DNA of 64,000 bases from Fasciolopsis buskii (lineage: Eukaryota; Platyhelminthes; Trematoda; Plagiorchiida; Fasciolidae): contig LUCM01005922.1 in the NCBI GenBank assembly GCA_008360955.1, positions 23,412 to 87,411 of the forward strand, written 5' to 3'. Below the pieces are notes generated by a model that was given only the letters and a program-made list of their open reading frames with translations, did not search any database and was not told where the DNA came from. This document shows, piece after piece, positions 11,576 to 26,500 of the stretch (its first letter is position 1; each line of letters begins with the position of its first letter). Made by a program: the position numbers and the translations under genes.

Positions 11576-14500
11576 GGATGATGTTGATGAAGGCGCTGAC
11601 GTCAACTATGTTCATGATGATGAGCATAATTTGGATGGTAATGACATTGATGATGAGGGTGATGATGACTGTCAATCAGTAAGTAGACATGATCCTTAGC
11701 TGACTTCTTCTGGACTAGCTGGTCGTAAACCAATCATATGCTTATTTGACCTAAGCCATTGCGTAGTTCGTCACAAAATATTCTGTTGTGAATTCGTCCT
11801 GAAACCCAAAGGGACTGTGAAAAAAGCGTAAATAGATTATCACCGAGGAATAGATGATTGATCAAGTGATCAACGATTATCCCATAAACTGACTCGAAAA
11901 ACACTGACTCTTCACTACGAAAGGACACTTTGTCATTCAAGATGTACATCACTGTTATATACTCACCGCTTTGCGCTAACTTTGTTGCCAGCTGACGAAT
12001 TTGATCTTGCTGTGAGAAGTGGGGGAAAACGAACGAATAGCTTTTATCTTTTGCGCATATTGTAGGAGCGGTAGTTGAAATTAATACGAACCAAACTATG
12101 GGCTTGTTTCAATCAATGCACATAGTTTAAGACTGATAGAAACCCAGAAGAGAGACCCCGCAGTAAGAGGTAGATTTTACACGAATAATAAAAGAACAGC
12201 TCTTGATTTCACTTTTACTCAATCATCCCAGCCAGTCCAATCAATTAGGCGAAATGCAACCGGGAATTTTTCACCAGTAATAGAACAAATCCAGTTAGTG
12301 AGCGGATATCTTAACTGCACAAGGTGCAAGCATACATTTTAGGATCTTTCATTGGTAACTTTATTACTAAATCTATACGAGTAACCCTAAGGTGCACTTG
12401 TTTTCTTACAATTCGTCCTCGCTCAAAAAATTGGCTTCATGCGGTTTCGTGAAGAAAAACAGTTGAAAAGGAAGAAACTCCTGTTTTGGCCGATTTTTCT
12501 GCGGTTCCCAGAAAGACATTAGAGCTGTCAGATTTATTCTTATCCGTATTGTTGAAAGATCGAACTACGTTCGTAATCCCATGCTAGTTGACATTCTTCG
12601 GTTCGAGACATCTTTTCAGTCACGATTTGACATCGTTTAGGAGCTTTCGCAAAATGGCTCAGAGCATGTGCACAATGGGGCTCACTTTTGATCGGATTTG
12701 GTGTTTGTCATTTTCGTTTTGTGTCATGCGTCAGCATAGTTACTTTACAACCAACCACGGTTAGCTGTCACATCAGTCAACAAGAAAGTGACAGTGATTA
12801 AATTATGTTGAACCATCAAATAATTCCACACATGTGCCCACCTATTTTTGCAAAAGTTGCCAAATAAAAGTGTAAAGTGTGTAATGACCAGTCAAGCTGA
12901 ATCCTTGGTGTGTGTGTGTTTATGTCTGTATGAATGGACTGACTTATTGCTTGCCCGTGTTATCGTGTGTATGTTTATGTGTATTTGCTTGCATGTGGAG
13001 TCGTGGACTTGCATTGCGTGTCCCTGTTTCGTTTTCTTGATTTCTTGTTGGTGTTGCTCTTCTCTATACTTTTGTCTTCACTGTTTTTGTCGTCGTTGTC
13101 GTTGCTGTTGTTCTCCAAGGCACAACGTAAAATTTATGCAACTGTATTTGCCGTCAATTAGGTTAATTTTTGCAAGTTAAAAATCTAAATGCTAGCAAGT
13201 CCTTGAGGAATGAATTGCAAGGCCAAAGACCAAAATGTCGTAGTAGATTCCTGAAAAATCATTCAGATAATGAGAAAAAGTTAGCTAATGGGATTCATTG
13301 TATCAGTCCAATTCAAATCCCACCGCAATACAATTGACCATACAAGGCTGAAGTTCACCAGTTCTCAAACAGTGTTATTGACACATCCATTCACTGTGTC
13401 TGATTGCTTTGGAAAAATAACCTAATTAACCATTTATTCTTAGACTGTTTCTCGCTCGTAACCGAAGCAGGAAACATTACGTGGTAAATAATGAGCCCAC
13501 GATTTGTCCAACACACCTATTCACTCGGGCGCTAGGAGTGTAATCATTTCATCTCACATACAGAAATGTTGTTTAGCGGATTCAACGAATGAGCAGTTAG
13601 TACGGAGGAGAGGTGAAAACAGAAGTGTGTAAATCAGGGACATTAGCATAGATGTGTATGTATGTGTGCGTAACGGACAGACGAATCAGTCACTAGGTGC
13701 AACCCAAGAACATCTCAAAATGATTGTCTGAACCCAGGATAACATGATCAGCCAATTCACTGCAATCAGATACAGATAGACTGAGTTATCATAGTTGCAA
13801 CTGCATAAAAAATAATTATTCCTTCACTTATTCGACCAACGTGTGAATCGTTCAAAGCTGATAAGATTGGACATGGTTTTACACACTCTCCTCATTCTTC
13901 ATTGAATATGAAGAGGCAAACTAATGCACCGAGGCCACCACAACCTGAAGGGATCAGTTAAATAAGAGTTAAAAATTAGTTCGTCCCTTTACGCGTTCGT
14001 CTCTCATCCAGTCACGCAACTCACGTATCCGATTAATCGGACATGACCACTACTATTTATATTATGTCTTGTGGAACCAGGCCTATAGGCCAGAAATATG
14101 GAGCCACCATCCAACGCATACGTTCACTAACTCTGTAAACCATCCGCCACAACAGGCTCCTCTGTCAGAATCAAACAAAACTTGTTTGTTAGCAAAACTT
14201 CTTAGGCCAATAGCAATGTTCTTTTGCAAATAAAATAGTTCGGTGTTTTTCAAATACCTTCAGCAGTTCATGCTTGGTCCGCCTTTGGTTGATCCCACGG
14301 CACTCTTTCCTCAAGCCATGGTTGCTACCAACCCTCGGATAGTAACTTGTGGCATTATCCTTTGCCGCCCCAAAACGGCTTTCTTCCCACACAAGGAAGT
14401 GACATTGTAGCGTCCGATTCGGTTCAATACTTGGCTAACTAAAATATTTACTGGTTCACGGTCATTCCTTTTAAATTCACGATATCATACTTCACACCAA

Positions 14501-17500
14501 AAGCAATTTACATTGACGACCAATCATTAAGTACTCAGAAATACGTCTTCGTGTTGATGACTTATGTTCATTAAGTCCATGAACCACTGTGCACTGAATT
14601 GGATGAAGGTGTTAAGTAGCGCATCCCAACTGGTGGTTGTTGTACATGAGATTCACCATCTATAAACTGGTATCAAGACATGCTAGTATCACCAGTGTTT
14701 GACCTCATACTCTGTCTGTTGTCGACAGTCGCATGCACTTTTGGGCCAATGGTGTTAATTTATTAATATCAATCTGGAATGATCAGAATGCGATCGCCAG
14801 ATCCGGATTGCGAGCCAAATGACCCTCATTTCCGCGAACAACACGTGAACTAGAGTGAAATGATAAACATTTGGGGATGTCGGAATATACAAGTACACAT
14901 TTAGAAGTGGGCTTAAACTCTGTGCGTCTTGATTGTGAAAGTACAGCCTGTCACTTGTGAAAATGCATTTCATGTCTAGATGGGCGCAGTTCTAACCGGA
15001 AATGTGAAACCTCTCAAAACACACTGGTCGTAATGTTATTTCAGCAGACAAAGCAAACGGCACTTAACGAGCTCTTACAAATTAGAATCATGTTCAGTAT
15101 ACTCCGGCTTGCAAAGGACCTTGTCACTGACATTCGCTGTACTGCTATAGATTATTTATTGCCTCATCATCTAATGTGGATTCCGATACTAGTTCGATAG
15201 TGAGTTTTTTGCTGCATTGCGCATACGACAAAGTTTACTAATTAGTGAAATTAAATAGAAAAATAACTCTCAAAATGAAGTGTAAAATGTCTGTCATATG
15301 CGATTTTATTTACCTCCTCATGGATATTTTTGAGCGCTTTGATCACCTGGTCCAGTTTGCGCTCTAATTCATCCATGCGACTGGTTTTAGATAAAATTGC
15401 CTGAATGTTTTCGGAGGCCGTTTGTTGAAATGTCTGGATGTTGGATGCCAGTTGAGCGTTCATCGAACCACCCTGAGACGCTAGAACTGTGGTCCTCACG
15501 CTCACCGATTTTGCTCTCTGGTTCTTTCGGCGGGAATGACCGTACAGCAAATAGCGCTGGTAGTCCCAAAATCGTAGACGCTCCCAGTGTTTCAACTGTC
15601 TTTCTCGTGATTCTTGGCCTTGGAATGATTTCTCTTTGATCCGAAATAAAGGCATGTGTGAATTGTTACGTTTAATGCGATTACAAATTAAGATGGAAGG
15701 GACAGGTCAGTAATAAGCACAATTCTGGATGAGGTAAAGTGAATGTCGATTTCTAAACATCGTAGATTTGAGCAGTACTGTTGAACTGGTGATAAGGCAG
15801 CACTGGTGCCAATTTTTACTCTTCTCACTTTAGTCCAGGACCGAAATCATCCCAAGGGAGGCATTTCAGAAACATTTTTGTTCACAGGAGCATATTGGAT
15901 TACGTAGTAGTGTGAGCCGAAAAGGCTATGAATGTTTGTATTTGTAAGAACCGTGGTGTTTTCCTTCGAGAAAGCACTGGCCAGAAGTTTCGACTACCTC
16001 AGATCCAATCTCATGGCAGTTTTTGATCTTCTCGATTAAGTAAGGCTCAATTGAATCAGTGCTCGTCTTTTGCAATGGTCGTGGAAAATTCAAACATAGT
16101 GAATAACAACAACGCAAACCGGATCAGCCGTGTTCATTTAATCAGTCGATTACAATTTAACAGAAAGGGGAGGCCATTGCAATCTAATTCACACTGACAC
16201 AATGTTCGAGATATCGGAATCTGATGTGTCACTCGGCATCGTCAAGTTAATGTAAGGATGCGGGATTCGTTTCACAAAGGTCAAATTAAATGAATGCTAG
16301 CCATTAATAAATTCCTACAATAGAATACTACGTTTGCTGTCTAATAGGGCAATGAGATCGTCACACATCAAAAACTGACTTTAGAAGCTAGGACAACATT
16401 TTTCGAGGTCCAGGAGTACTTTTGGTGGTTTGGAAATCAAGCACAAACTTTACGCCACTGTTAAAAATACAAAACCGCGGCTTCGGTTTATGGTTGCACA
16501 CTTCCCGCCAAGCAGCACGACTTACGGGCAAATGCCTTTTGGTCAACCTAGGACAGGCGATTACAAAACTCTTAAAATGTTGTACTCATCCTAGTCGTTT
16601 TCAAAGAAAAACGAATTTTCGCAGTGCGAGACCAACAAGTGATTGTTTTATGTGCTGTCATTCTTTGTTACTTTTCTTCAGATGTATGAAATTCAACGTC
16701 TGATGAACCGTGACATGGGATATCTTCCGCACAAACTGTCAAACCAAGTGGGTTGACATTTTTCAACTGCTGGACTACTTGCTTCATCATACGGATGAAT
16801 TTTTTCCCATTCAGTACACCTTTTACCTCCAGCTCATCGTCGTCTAATCGCTACAATTTCAATCAGTAAAGATTGATGAATTTTCCGAATTCTTTTCAAG
16901 TGGTGGAAAAAACACTTGCATAACTTCACTTAGACAACACACACCATACATCTCGAGAGAGATCTGACCGGTAGTCAAATTAACAAGCATAACCTTTGGA
17001 GTTCCAGTGCGGACCAGTATGTACGCTGGCTTGCTGCCAACACGGGGAACGGTTCAATTTTTATCCTTATATCACAATCAGGATTAATGAAATACTAATT
17101 TTATGCTACCTCCTAATTAGGAATAAGGTCTTTTTCGCTGTTTTATTAGGGCAATATGAATAAAAACTGTCTTCCAATTTCGATGTGGTAGATTTTCTGT
17201 TTCCCTTCTAGGTTATTTCATTGTTTTTCCCGTTCGCTAGCATGCAAATGGTGACTTTGGACACGCTGAGACATACCTGTCCAAAGCTTCCCAACGTCTA
17301 TAATTTATTTATGTTCCTTCACGCGCGGGTATCAAGAAACTTCATACTACCAGCTCATTACATCAGACAAGGCTTGATCAACATAGAAAATCGATGCTGC
17401 ATATCCAAATGCTTCGTTGCAAAGCAAAGCATTTTTCTATTTGACAATTCCTCAATCCAACCCTAACTAACGGAGAAACTCCTGAGTATTAACGAAATAC

Positions 17501-20500
17501 ATTTGGATATAGTCGTGGTTAGAATATCCTAATAGGAGGACGGAAAAAGCGGCCTATCTAGTGCTTACGTGTGTAATTTGGCCTTACTCCTGACAACATT
17601 CAATCTAAGTTCAATAAATGTTCACACATCTTCGGGTCCATATCCATCAAGTACATATCATTTGACCTTGACAGCAAAGGTTACCCAAAAGCAAATGACC
17701 ATTGTACCGTGTGTACTCAAATCTGGTAGGAAAAAACTGTAAATGTAGTTGAATTTGCTGACGAATTGATGGACCCAGCAACTAAGTCGAAGTCGTGAAA
17801 CAGTGCTAAATAAGCCTTAATATGTATCACAACCGGTAACCACTACTTTATAAAATCTGTTTTCTGCGGCCGGTAACCAATTCGTAATACTCTAGCTTTA
17901 AGATAATTTTCTTTATCATTGCGTTGTCATCCGTTCCATTCGCAGATGATAGGCGATTCCAATGTTATGCAAATGTAATATTGAATATGTACGGCAAAGT
18001 TTTGAACAAGTGAGCCGTTAAGTCACCAGAACAACCGTTTGTATGGGTTAACTACTTTTGCAGCAAGCATTTCAGTGATGATCCTCATTTCTAATCATGA
18101 CTTTTGGAATGAATATTTTGCCTTCATGGACTCGGCTTTGCTACCTTAGAGAAACATTAAAATTCGTCCATTCGATGCCACTTTGGTTTGTTAACCAAGG
18201 GAAAAAGCAACAAACAACGTCAATCCGCGATCTCATTATGCTAAAGACAGAGGTTTCGTCAGTGCTTATTTTCATGAATTACATGAGTTCATTACTTCTC
18301 GTCCTCCTTATTCAACATTTTAAGGAGCCCAGTGTAAATGAGCATCTTTAACTCCATTTCCAAACGGACACAACTTATGAGATACAAAACCGATCCCCGG
18401 TAAAAATAAACTTTCGAGTATTCCGATCCCCATCGTATGCCCCAAACTTATTATCTTTTGCGTCTCAGGATGTACCGATCCAACGAAAACCGATGAATAT
18501 AATCAGTCGCGTCAAGCACTCCGATGTTAGCTATGGAGATGGTTTCGACAATTTTTATGCACTGAAGTACCTACGCCAGTGCGGCACGAAGTCTTCTCTT
18601 AGATATTCTGTTAACTTTCTCATCTCTCGGTCTTCACTATTCAAACCTGAATGAAATATTTACAAGTACCCTTCTCGATTAGCTTAATAAATTTACACAT
18701 CGATAAGTGTTACTTATATGCAGCACGTTGCATGTGTATCATTGTATGGCGAGGTATGCATAATGGGGATTCAACGCGATAACTGTCAAGTTAGTCCAGT
18801 TGTGACGGTAACAACTATATAAGTAGACCGGAAAATGAAGTTCTGTCAAGTTCCGAGATAGCTGCTCAACGGACAAATGTGTTGATTGTTCTAAGGCATT
18901 TTAGGTTAAAAGTAGTCCTTGTAATTTATGGTTGAATACATTACTGGCAAAGCTAGACTGAACGCCAGGGTGCAGAACCCACCAAACAAACCAATGCGGT
19001 CATAGCTAGAGATGTCTTTTCCTACCAAACGAAAAACGGACAAAACGGTACATACTGAATGGATGCACGTGGCGACTTTTATGTCCTCGACATTTGCGAA
19101 TGGCGTATTTGATCAAAAGATAAAGATGCCAAATGAAAATCAGCGGTGGTGGAAGCGGGGATCGTTCGACGAATTCGCAGATCACTTGATATCGTTGCAA
19201 AGACCAATGCCCTGTGGAGGCTGACTCGATTCGCACATATGTAGATCTGGAAGAGTAGAGGAGAATGATTAAAAGGATGCCACCAATTGATCAGCAATGC
19301 TAAGCAAGCGATAAAACCGGGAGCTACTCAGAAACACCCAGTAGTTTAGATTAGTGTGAACTACAATGAACACAAGTAGAAATTTCGTGTGCCGAAATTT
19401 AACTTTCCGTTCAACTTACGCGAACATAGCAATCAACAGATTGAGCAATAAGACCTGAGTTAGGATGACAAATACCCCCAGGAGCATCGGAGAGAACCAA
19501 GTGGCCATGGAATCTCGACAGTTCACCCCGTACTCTTTGCAAGATTCACGTTCCTCTGTTAGACAAGAAAAATGTCGGTGAAAAACGGTACTTGTAAATT
19601 CTTATTGTTCGATAACAGCGCAGTCAAATAGTTGGTATGTTTTCAACTTATATGTCATCAAGGATAGCCTGGTTCAGAAGTGATTTTCAGATGAACGAAA
19701 ATGGGATATAACACTTCACATGATGCACCACTACTTCGATAAATTACCAACCAAAGTCGGTTCTGGTAATGTTAATCTTATCATCAGAGTAGATGCAGCT
19801 TGCCAAAGGTATTCGAAAGGCTTTCGGTATGATTTCTATTTAGTATATCGTAAGGCTTATCCAGTACTCATGCTTACGTTATGGCTGCAGGTAGCAATGA
19901 TTACACAGGACAGTAAAATCCATAAGAAAATCTTGGTGGAATTAGCCACGAGGGTTAGTGGTTCACAACATCATACGGACTAAAGAGGACACATTCATCA
20001 AGTGAATTTCCAGGGCAGAATGAGGAGTGTAAAAAAGGTTTGCACTAGCAAGATTTATGAGAGATAACATCGGTCCCTCAAGTGACTGCTCATTAATTAG
20101 ACTGTTTGTTTAGGACTCATAAGTCACCGGGACTTGACTGAACGTAGTTGTTCCCGTTATGATTGGATTCTGTAGCATCGCAGATAAACGTCCACCTGCT
20201 GTTCGGACGCATTTGGGTTAGAAGCGGGGCGAAAAAGTTAACGAAAGTCAGTCCCATCTCGGTGAGTTTCAGCTTGCACATGTTTTGTCCTGAGCCAATC
20301 CACGGACATAACATGGGCACAATCTGGTAGTCATTTTATGTATTCTTCAATTCCGGTTTCTTCGACGGTGAAACATTGCGCCCAGTTCTTTTGTAACATT
20401 ACCTTCGTAACCATTTTATCGGTTGTCTCTCCACCTAGCAACAATTTTACTCCGGTTGTCACACTGTGTTGGACCGATAAATTGTTACCGAAAGTCACTA

Positions 20501-23500
20501 TCAATTGCCTTGAAAGAAAAAAATTCGTCTGAAGCTGAAGAATCGTGGTCTCACAGGCCCTCGTTTGTGCTATGGGACAAGAAATATGTCCGTCCCGTCC
20601 AGTTTGACTTATGAAACTGGCATCACATAGAAGATCCATCGCCCCCTGTTTACGACTTTCACACGCAGAAAGTCGAAAAGCTTTTATCCCACAAACAACT
20701 GAGATGTGTCAGGTGGAGCGGAAAATATATGCAGTCACGTAGATTTGTGTTTTTCAAATATCGTGTTGCAAGATATTTGTCAAGATCAATTTAGCATGTT
20801 TACTGTCATCACACCATCCATAAGTTGACAGTTTTGCCGTCGAAGCTGAGTTACATACCCTAAGTGCAAAGGAACAGTTATTTTCCATAGTCCTCGCAGA
20901 AAACTGGTATTGTTTGCTTGCAAGTAGGACATCAACGAATTCTTTGAGTGGAAAGTGAATCACTGTCAAATGACATAATACACGACAATATATTCACCAG
21001 GAAACATACAAACTCAAGCAGGTCCTAAAGAACTTCTTTCTCAAACGTGCTGCGTCCGAGCATTGAATCTCGACACTTTCGGGAGCCTAATCTTCCCGTA
21101 TATTCGGGAAATCATGCATCGGAGAGCGTTGTCAACCGTTGGGTGTAAACTAAGTTCAAGTAACTGTGAAACCACTGTTTTCAGTTTACCTGTTCTGATG
21201 GCAGTTGTTTTTTGGATGCTTGGTTGAGTCAAATTCATTAAAGCTTAGAAATAACATGGCTTTTTCTTTCAATATTCCTTGAATTTTCGATAAGAAGTTT
21301 TATTTAACACGAACCTACACAGAACCTCTTACTCGACCCAATGAAGAAAATCCAACTCAGAAGAAGAGCAAACTGGGTTTCTAAGACAACTCATGAATTG
21401 CGTCAACAAACCGAGTCAAGGGAAAAAACTGAATAACCGCACATTACGCCAATTATATTCGCGGCACGTTATCTACATGTTATCTTGCTCGCTGCACGAC
21501 GGAACATATTGAACAATTTTGAAGAATGACACTAAACTGCGTGAGTAGTTTGGAGCAAATCAAAAAATGAAATACTATTTAATAAATAGTTGAAGTTTCT
21601 TTTCTGTATTTATTCTTGCCAGAACCTCATAGAAACACCGTTTTATAGATCGCAAGGGTTTGGCTATGATATCACTTTAGTGGGAAAGCGCCAAAGATTA
21701 AGAATAGTCCATGTATCAAGTCGTGCATCATTAGTCATAAAATCTGACGCCTTTAGAATGCTCCTGACATACGGATGGACAATCAACTGCAAACTGTACC
21801 GAGTGGAACAGACATCCGGAAAAGTACCAACCACATCGGGGATTACAGAATGGGTGGAGAAATGTTTTTCCAGAAATACTCTGTCACTAAAAAGGTTGTT
21901 TCTGATTTATGCTAAAGCTGCCGAGAACTTTCACCCGTCGGATTGGGGACCACTCTCTCCCACAAACACATGACCATATCAGTGTTTCAATGTGGACTGT
22001 TTATTTGTGCATGATATATGAAATCAAACGGACTAGCCAATTTATGTGACAAGAAGGTCTGTTTGCAAGTAGTCCTGATTAATTTTGACGTGGTTTGTAA
22101 ACAATTCCGAAAGAAGGTAAAAAGATATTTTTTAACAATAAAGCACTTTTACTCTTAAGATCGATCAAGGTAAATATGAGCAAACGAGCGTTTTGCTTTA
22201 AACAATGGATTCGTTAGTCATTAATCAACCGTTTTTGGTCGGTTTATTTCGACATTTTCCTCGGAATTTTCGATGATAAAGTTCCTGGCTGGATTTTGTT
22301 GTGATATTCGATCTACTACAGATGGTATACTGTTTGCATCAACAAAATCAGTTTTTGGTGTGAAATAAGTGTCACACGTGAAAATGTCCTTGGATTCGCC
22401 AGTTAGCAGTGCCTATGAATTCTTTGGTTAAATGCATAATTAAGCAATGTGAAAACCAGTATTATGGTCGGCAAGCAGACAAGTCTTTAACAGCGACAAC
22501 AGAAAACCTACGAGAACTAGTTCATTTAAAACACTAGGCACTTGACAGTTCTCTCTTCGGGTTTCGGTGAGAAAATTCTAATCACATAATACATTTTCAG
22601 TCTATTAATGACCTAGATTTTTTAATTCATGTCTTTCATGAAGTTTTCATGAAAGTGTACGGTCTTACGGATATGAAAATCGAGGAAAAATAGAGGTTGT
22701 ACCCTCCTGATTGCTTCACCAAGTTAAGAGTGTGTCGAATCTACACACTTTGTCATATATTCGCCGTAAATATCGTAAAGCTTTGTCCGTAGTAAATTCA
22801 AAATTGCGAGCGCTTCGGCAATCATTCGCCATAAAGTTTACTAATCAGGCAAGGTAATTGAAAGGTAGAGAAATAGCCGATAATGCCGTGATCTTACTCT
22901 AAAGCATTTGCAGTAAATCCTTTCGATTGGAGTGAGGTACATCGAATGAATACGTGTTGTAAATTCTTTTCAAAATGAATAAATAATACAGCGAATGTAT
23001 GGAAATCCGATATACAAAAGTGTCCTCTTACCGCCGTTCCCCACAAGGTCGTCTAGATTATATTCACCGACAATTTGAAAGTAGGCCATTTGTAGCGCAT
23101 CAAACAGAGTGCGCAAGTTGACTAGAGCAAACGGACTGGCTGTGTTTTTAAATGCAACAATCCATTGGAGAATGGAAAAGCTGACCAGAGATACAATAAA
23201 CAGGGCCAGAAACGGTAACAGATCCTTGACCAGCTGTACAGAATTAGAAAAAAAAATAAAATGAAATAATTAAAATTATCTGACTCGCCTCTTATCTCAG
23301 TAAGGAGGTTGAAGAAAGGTGAAAGAACTTATTGGATGCTTAGATTCAAATCCTTAGTTGTCCAGCTAAATAACATATGTTGCATTATTTCTGACTAGTT
23401 TTATTTACCGGCCGAAAACTTAACGTTATCCAGTTCAGAGGTGACCATTGCGAAAATTATGATAATGGAAAGCCACGCAAGTAGTGTGACAGCATACGGA

Positions 23501-26500
23501 ATGCCTATTGGAAAGCAATTAGTAGTATCATTTAGGTATTTGCGCTTGTCTGGGAGGTGGATTATGTAAACTTGAAACACGAAACCGATCACTTCGTCGG
23601 TGACCCACTTCATAGCTTTTTTACGTTATCCTCCTTAATCTCGTACCGCAAACTCTAAACAGTCTGAAGTTATGTTTAAATGTCATCAAAAACATCTACG
23701 CAATGGATGCTAGTTTCTTTTTCATATTTCATTTCTTATACAGTAAATAAATGCGGTGAATCGCTTTCGGGACGACAGCCGCAACCAGCTGAAGACGCAT
23801 ATGTGAAAACCGACCGGAGGTAGACAGTTTCTAAGCCGTGATCTCCAAGCTGTAGCATGACGATGCTGAATGCTCGACCGCTGACTACTTGGTTATGAGG
23901 ACGTTATTTCCAGATTTTCAATGTTTACTTAGCAACACCTCCGATCCTAAGAAACAGTGAAAAATGTGCATTAGTGAGTAGTGATTTTGTGCTTTCAGGC
24001 TGGAAATTTGCTCATCCGTGGCAAAATTGGTTGGATCTCGAATTCTGTTGGTTATCCGCAGTGAAACCATCTAACGAGCGGCCCCTGGCCGTGATGACCA
24101 GTGATCAGTTCGACAAATCTCCAGGTTCTCGATCGGACTGCGTAATGGCTGATGCGTTATGGGCATGTGCACCTGTCCCGGATTCACTCCCCAGTTCAGG
24201 GACAGCGGATATGCTTCTTCGCTGATTTCTAACACGAATGAAACGGCTGTATATAATGCCCGTGGTTTCTTGTTAGTGAGCACTGAGACCACGTGACCGG
24301 AAATTGCGTAAAACATTCAAATCGACACTTTCAGGGATATAGTACTTGGAAGAGTACAAAATAGTCCCCGATCAAAGACGACTAATTTCGCGGTTGTTGT
24401 TCATTAAGCAAGCCTGCTGAATAATATTGTGCCCAATCATTCTTATATTTCTACATTTTGTATATGCATACCGTTCATATTTTATTTCATTTAATTCCAT
24501 CCTGCTCGCGCTCATAAGACTAGTTTTAACTGACATCATAAGAACCATTAGTGAACTGCAAATGTAACGCTCTTCGATGAAAGGCATCCACGCGTACTTC
24601 TTTGCCTCAAGTAAGAAGTCAGTGACAAATGTACATATGATTAAACCATATCACTTCTATAGAATCAATATATATATATATATATATACTGTCAGTAGTG
24701 TGTGCAAAGAATCTTAAGTAAGACGAACTAGCTCCAATTATAAGTACCGGAGAAAGTTCAAAATATACGTGTAGCTAGTTTTCATTTAGAATCTGACTCG
24801 CAGATGACTGTTCCAAATTTCGAAGTGAAACGCATTTTTAAATAACAGGAGACATGTGTAAATCATAGAGCAGGAGAATGGCTTTTCCCCATAGAGGTAA
24901 CTATTAACAACCTACCATAGTCTGAACCATCATGACCAGTGGCCCGATATTCATATCAGCTGTGAAGGCTTCCAGGAGGCGATAGAAGAACAGAAAAAGT
25001 GATAAGCCATAGAATACGTCCGCCATTCGCAGCAAAGTTTCTTGAACGGTATTCACTGGGTCGATTGGCATAGCATTAAATCGACCGCCAGTCTCAGCGA
25101 CAAGCATCAAATGCAAAGCAGTTCCGAGGACGTACAGAAAGATGGCGACAAGTTCCAAAGCCTTCCAAATTCGTTTTGTATAGGCGCGAAAAGACAGTCC
25201 TGACATTATTCCCTAGAAAAAAAGATTTACAAGGCGAATGTAGATTTCCCATTGCCAAGGTATGAACGATGACACTAGTTCGAAAACTGCTGATTATTCT
25301 GGGGGAATGTGCGAAACAAGTGAGGAATTTATCACACTACAGTGTAGGCTTTTCGATAAACGTAATCAGTTCATCATAACGTACTCCATTTTAAAAGCAA
25401 AATGCTTTCTGATTAAATATTTGAATAGACAAGCCTAAATCGTCGGATGCATAATGTATCTAACACCATCTCTCTGCACCACTGTGCTTGCCTACTGCAT
25501 TCTGTGTGATCGGTTTATAGTCAGCTACTATTAAACAGTAAAAATTGAGGTAGGATTAAAGTGAATAATGACTCAAATGACAAGTAAATAACTGTAGGGC
25601 GAAAAGAAGTGTTCCAACGGACATGATTGAGGCAAACTAACGACCCATTCATGGTATCTGCAAATTTTGGATTTAACTTTAAAGATGGCCGAGACGGCAA
25701 ATCTGAGCAATCTTGCGTATGTTGAGCTGAACACGTGGTTAAACAAACTGTTTGGGGTCACGCGGTGCTTTTGCTCAAATAAATATTGCATATTCCATGG
25801 CCTGATTTCTTGACTGGAATAATTTCGCCTCTTTAAACAGGCTGTTTCTTGTTTTCGTGGCCAAACCAAATATGTCCAACTACTCGGTAAGGCAACTTCC
25901 TTTGTGCTATGCCTATGCAGACTGTCTAGTTTCCACATGTGAATTTATGGACAGTCTGAATTCGCACATGAAGGCCGCAGCTTGTCCACCGGCGGCCTTG
26001 GTCTCCGTGTGTTTTGAACAGAATTTATGGATCAGCCTCGTAAAAGCCCCGTTTAATAGCTCATCGCAGGCGCTTGCTAATTAGTCAACTAAAGCTAACA
26101 TTTTCAAAAGGTAATTCTAAGGTGATCCCAATTTTGTCCCGGCCTTTCGGTGTTGGATGGCAATTTTTCAACTGAGTGCTTCTGAGTTAACTTGGTTGAA
26201 ATTCCTTTTGGTATGTGTATTTTACGCTAATTTTCCACAGCTTTTATCCGGTGTCTTCTGTGCTAATTTTACAATCCCTGTGAAAAAGTGTTCAAGAAAG
26301 CTCGAGTTAGTACTTCACGCGGAGATACCTGTGAAATGCGGCTAACGTCCAGATCACGTTTTTTATGAGCAAAACTCGTGTCAGTTTTATCTGATCAGGA
26401 AGAACTATCTGTATCACACGCATGTGATCAGTTAGATAAGCCCTATTAGGAGAGAACGACTTAAGGAGTGCACAAAAAATCTATGCAGTGTGTATTGCTT

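Larger units (their letters stand above)
8100..11966. other. TRPM intron between exons 27 and 28
   Basis: It contains a GT-rich microsatellite (8917-8947), a short repeat copy with tRNA-like boxes (10950-11230) and a GAT/ATT trinucleotide tract (11390-11690). Nothing else is recognised. Confidence 0.7.
23234..24915. other. TRPM intron between exons 22 and 23
   Basis: Holds a SINE-like copy (24095-24305) and a TA microsatellite (24669-24688). A hydrophobic 70-codon frame at 23401-23613 (minus) does not fit between S4 and S5, because exons 22 and 23 join in phase without it. Confidence 0.75.

Noticed and set aside
11322..11682. Long overlapping open frames on both strands
   Set aside because: Both are produced by GAT/ATT repeats.
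12848..13180. Plus-strand Cys/Leu-rich frames
   Set aside because: They arise from a TG/T-rich low-complexity stretch in an intron.
14189..14392. Minus-strand frame with YYPRVGSNHGLR
   Set aside because: It looks peptide-like, but exons 26 and 27 join in phase across it and no splice sites or homologue support it.
23401..23613. Hydrophobic 70-codon open frame between the S4 and S5 exons (minus)
   Set aside because: Exons 22 and 23 join in phase 0 and reproduce the family S4-S5 linker without it, and no family motif is present.
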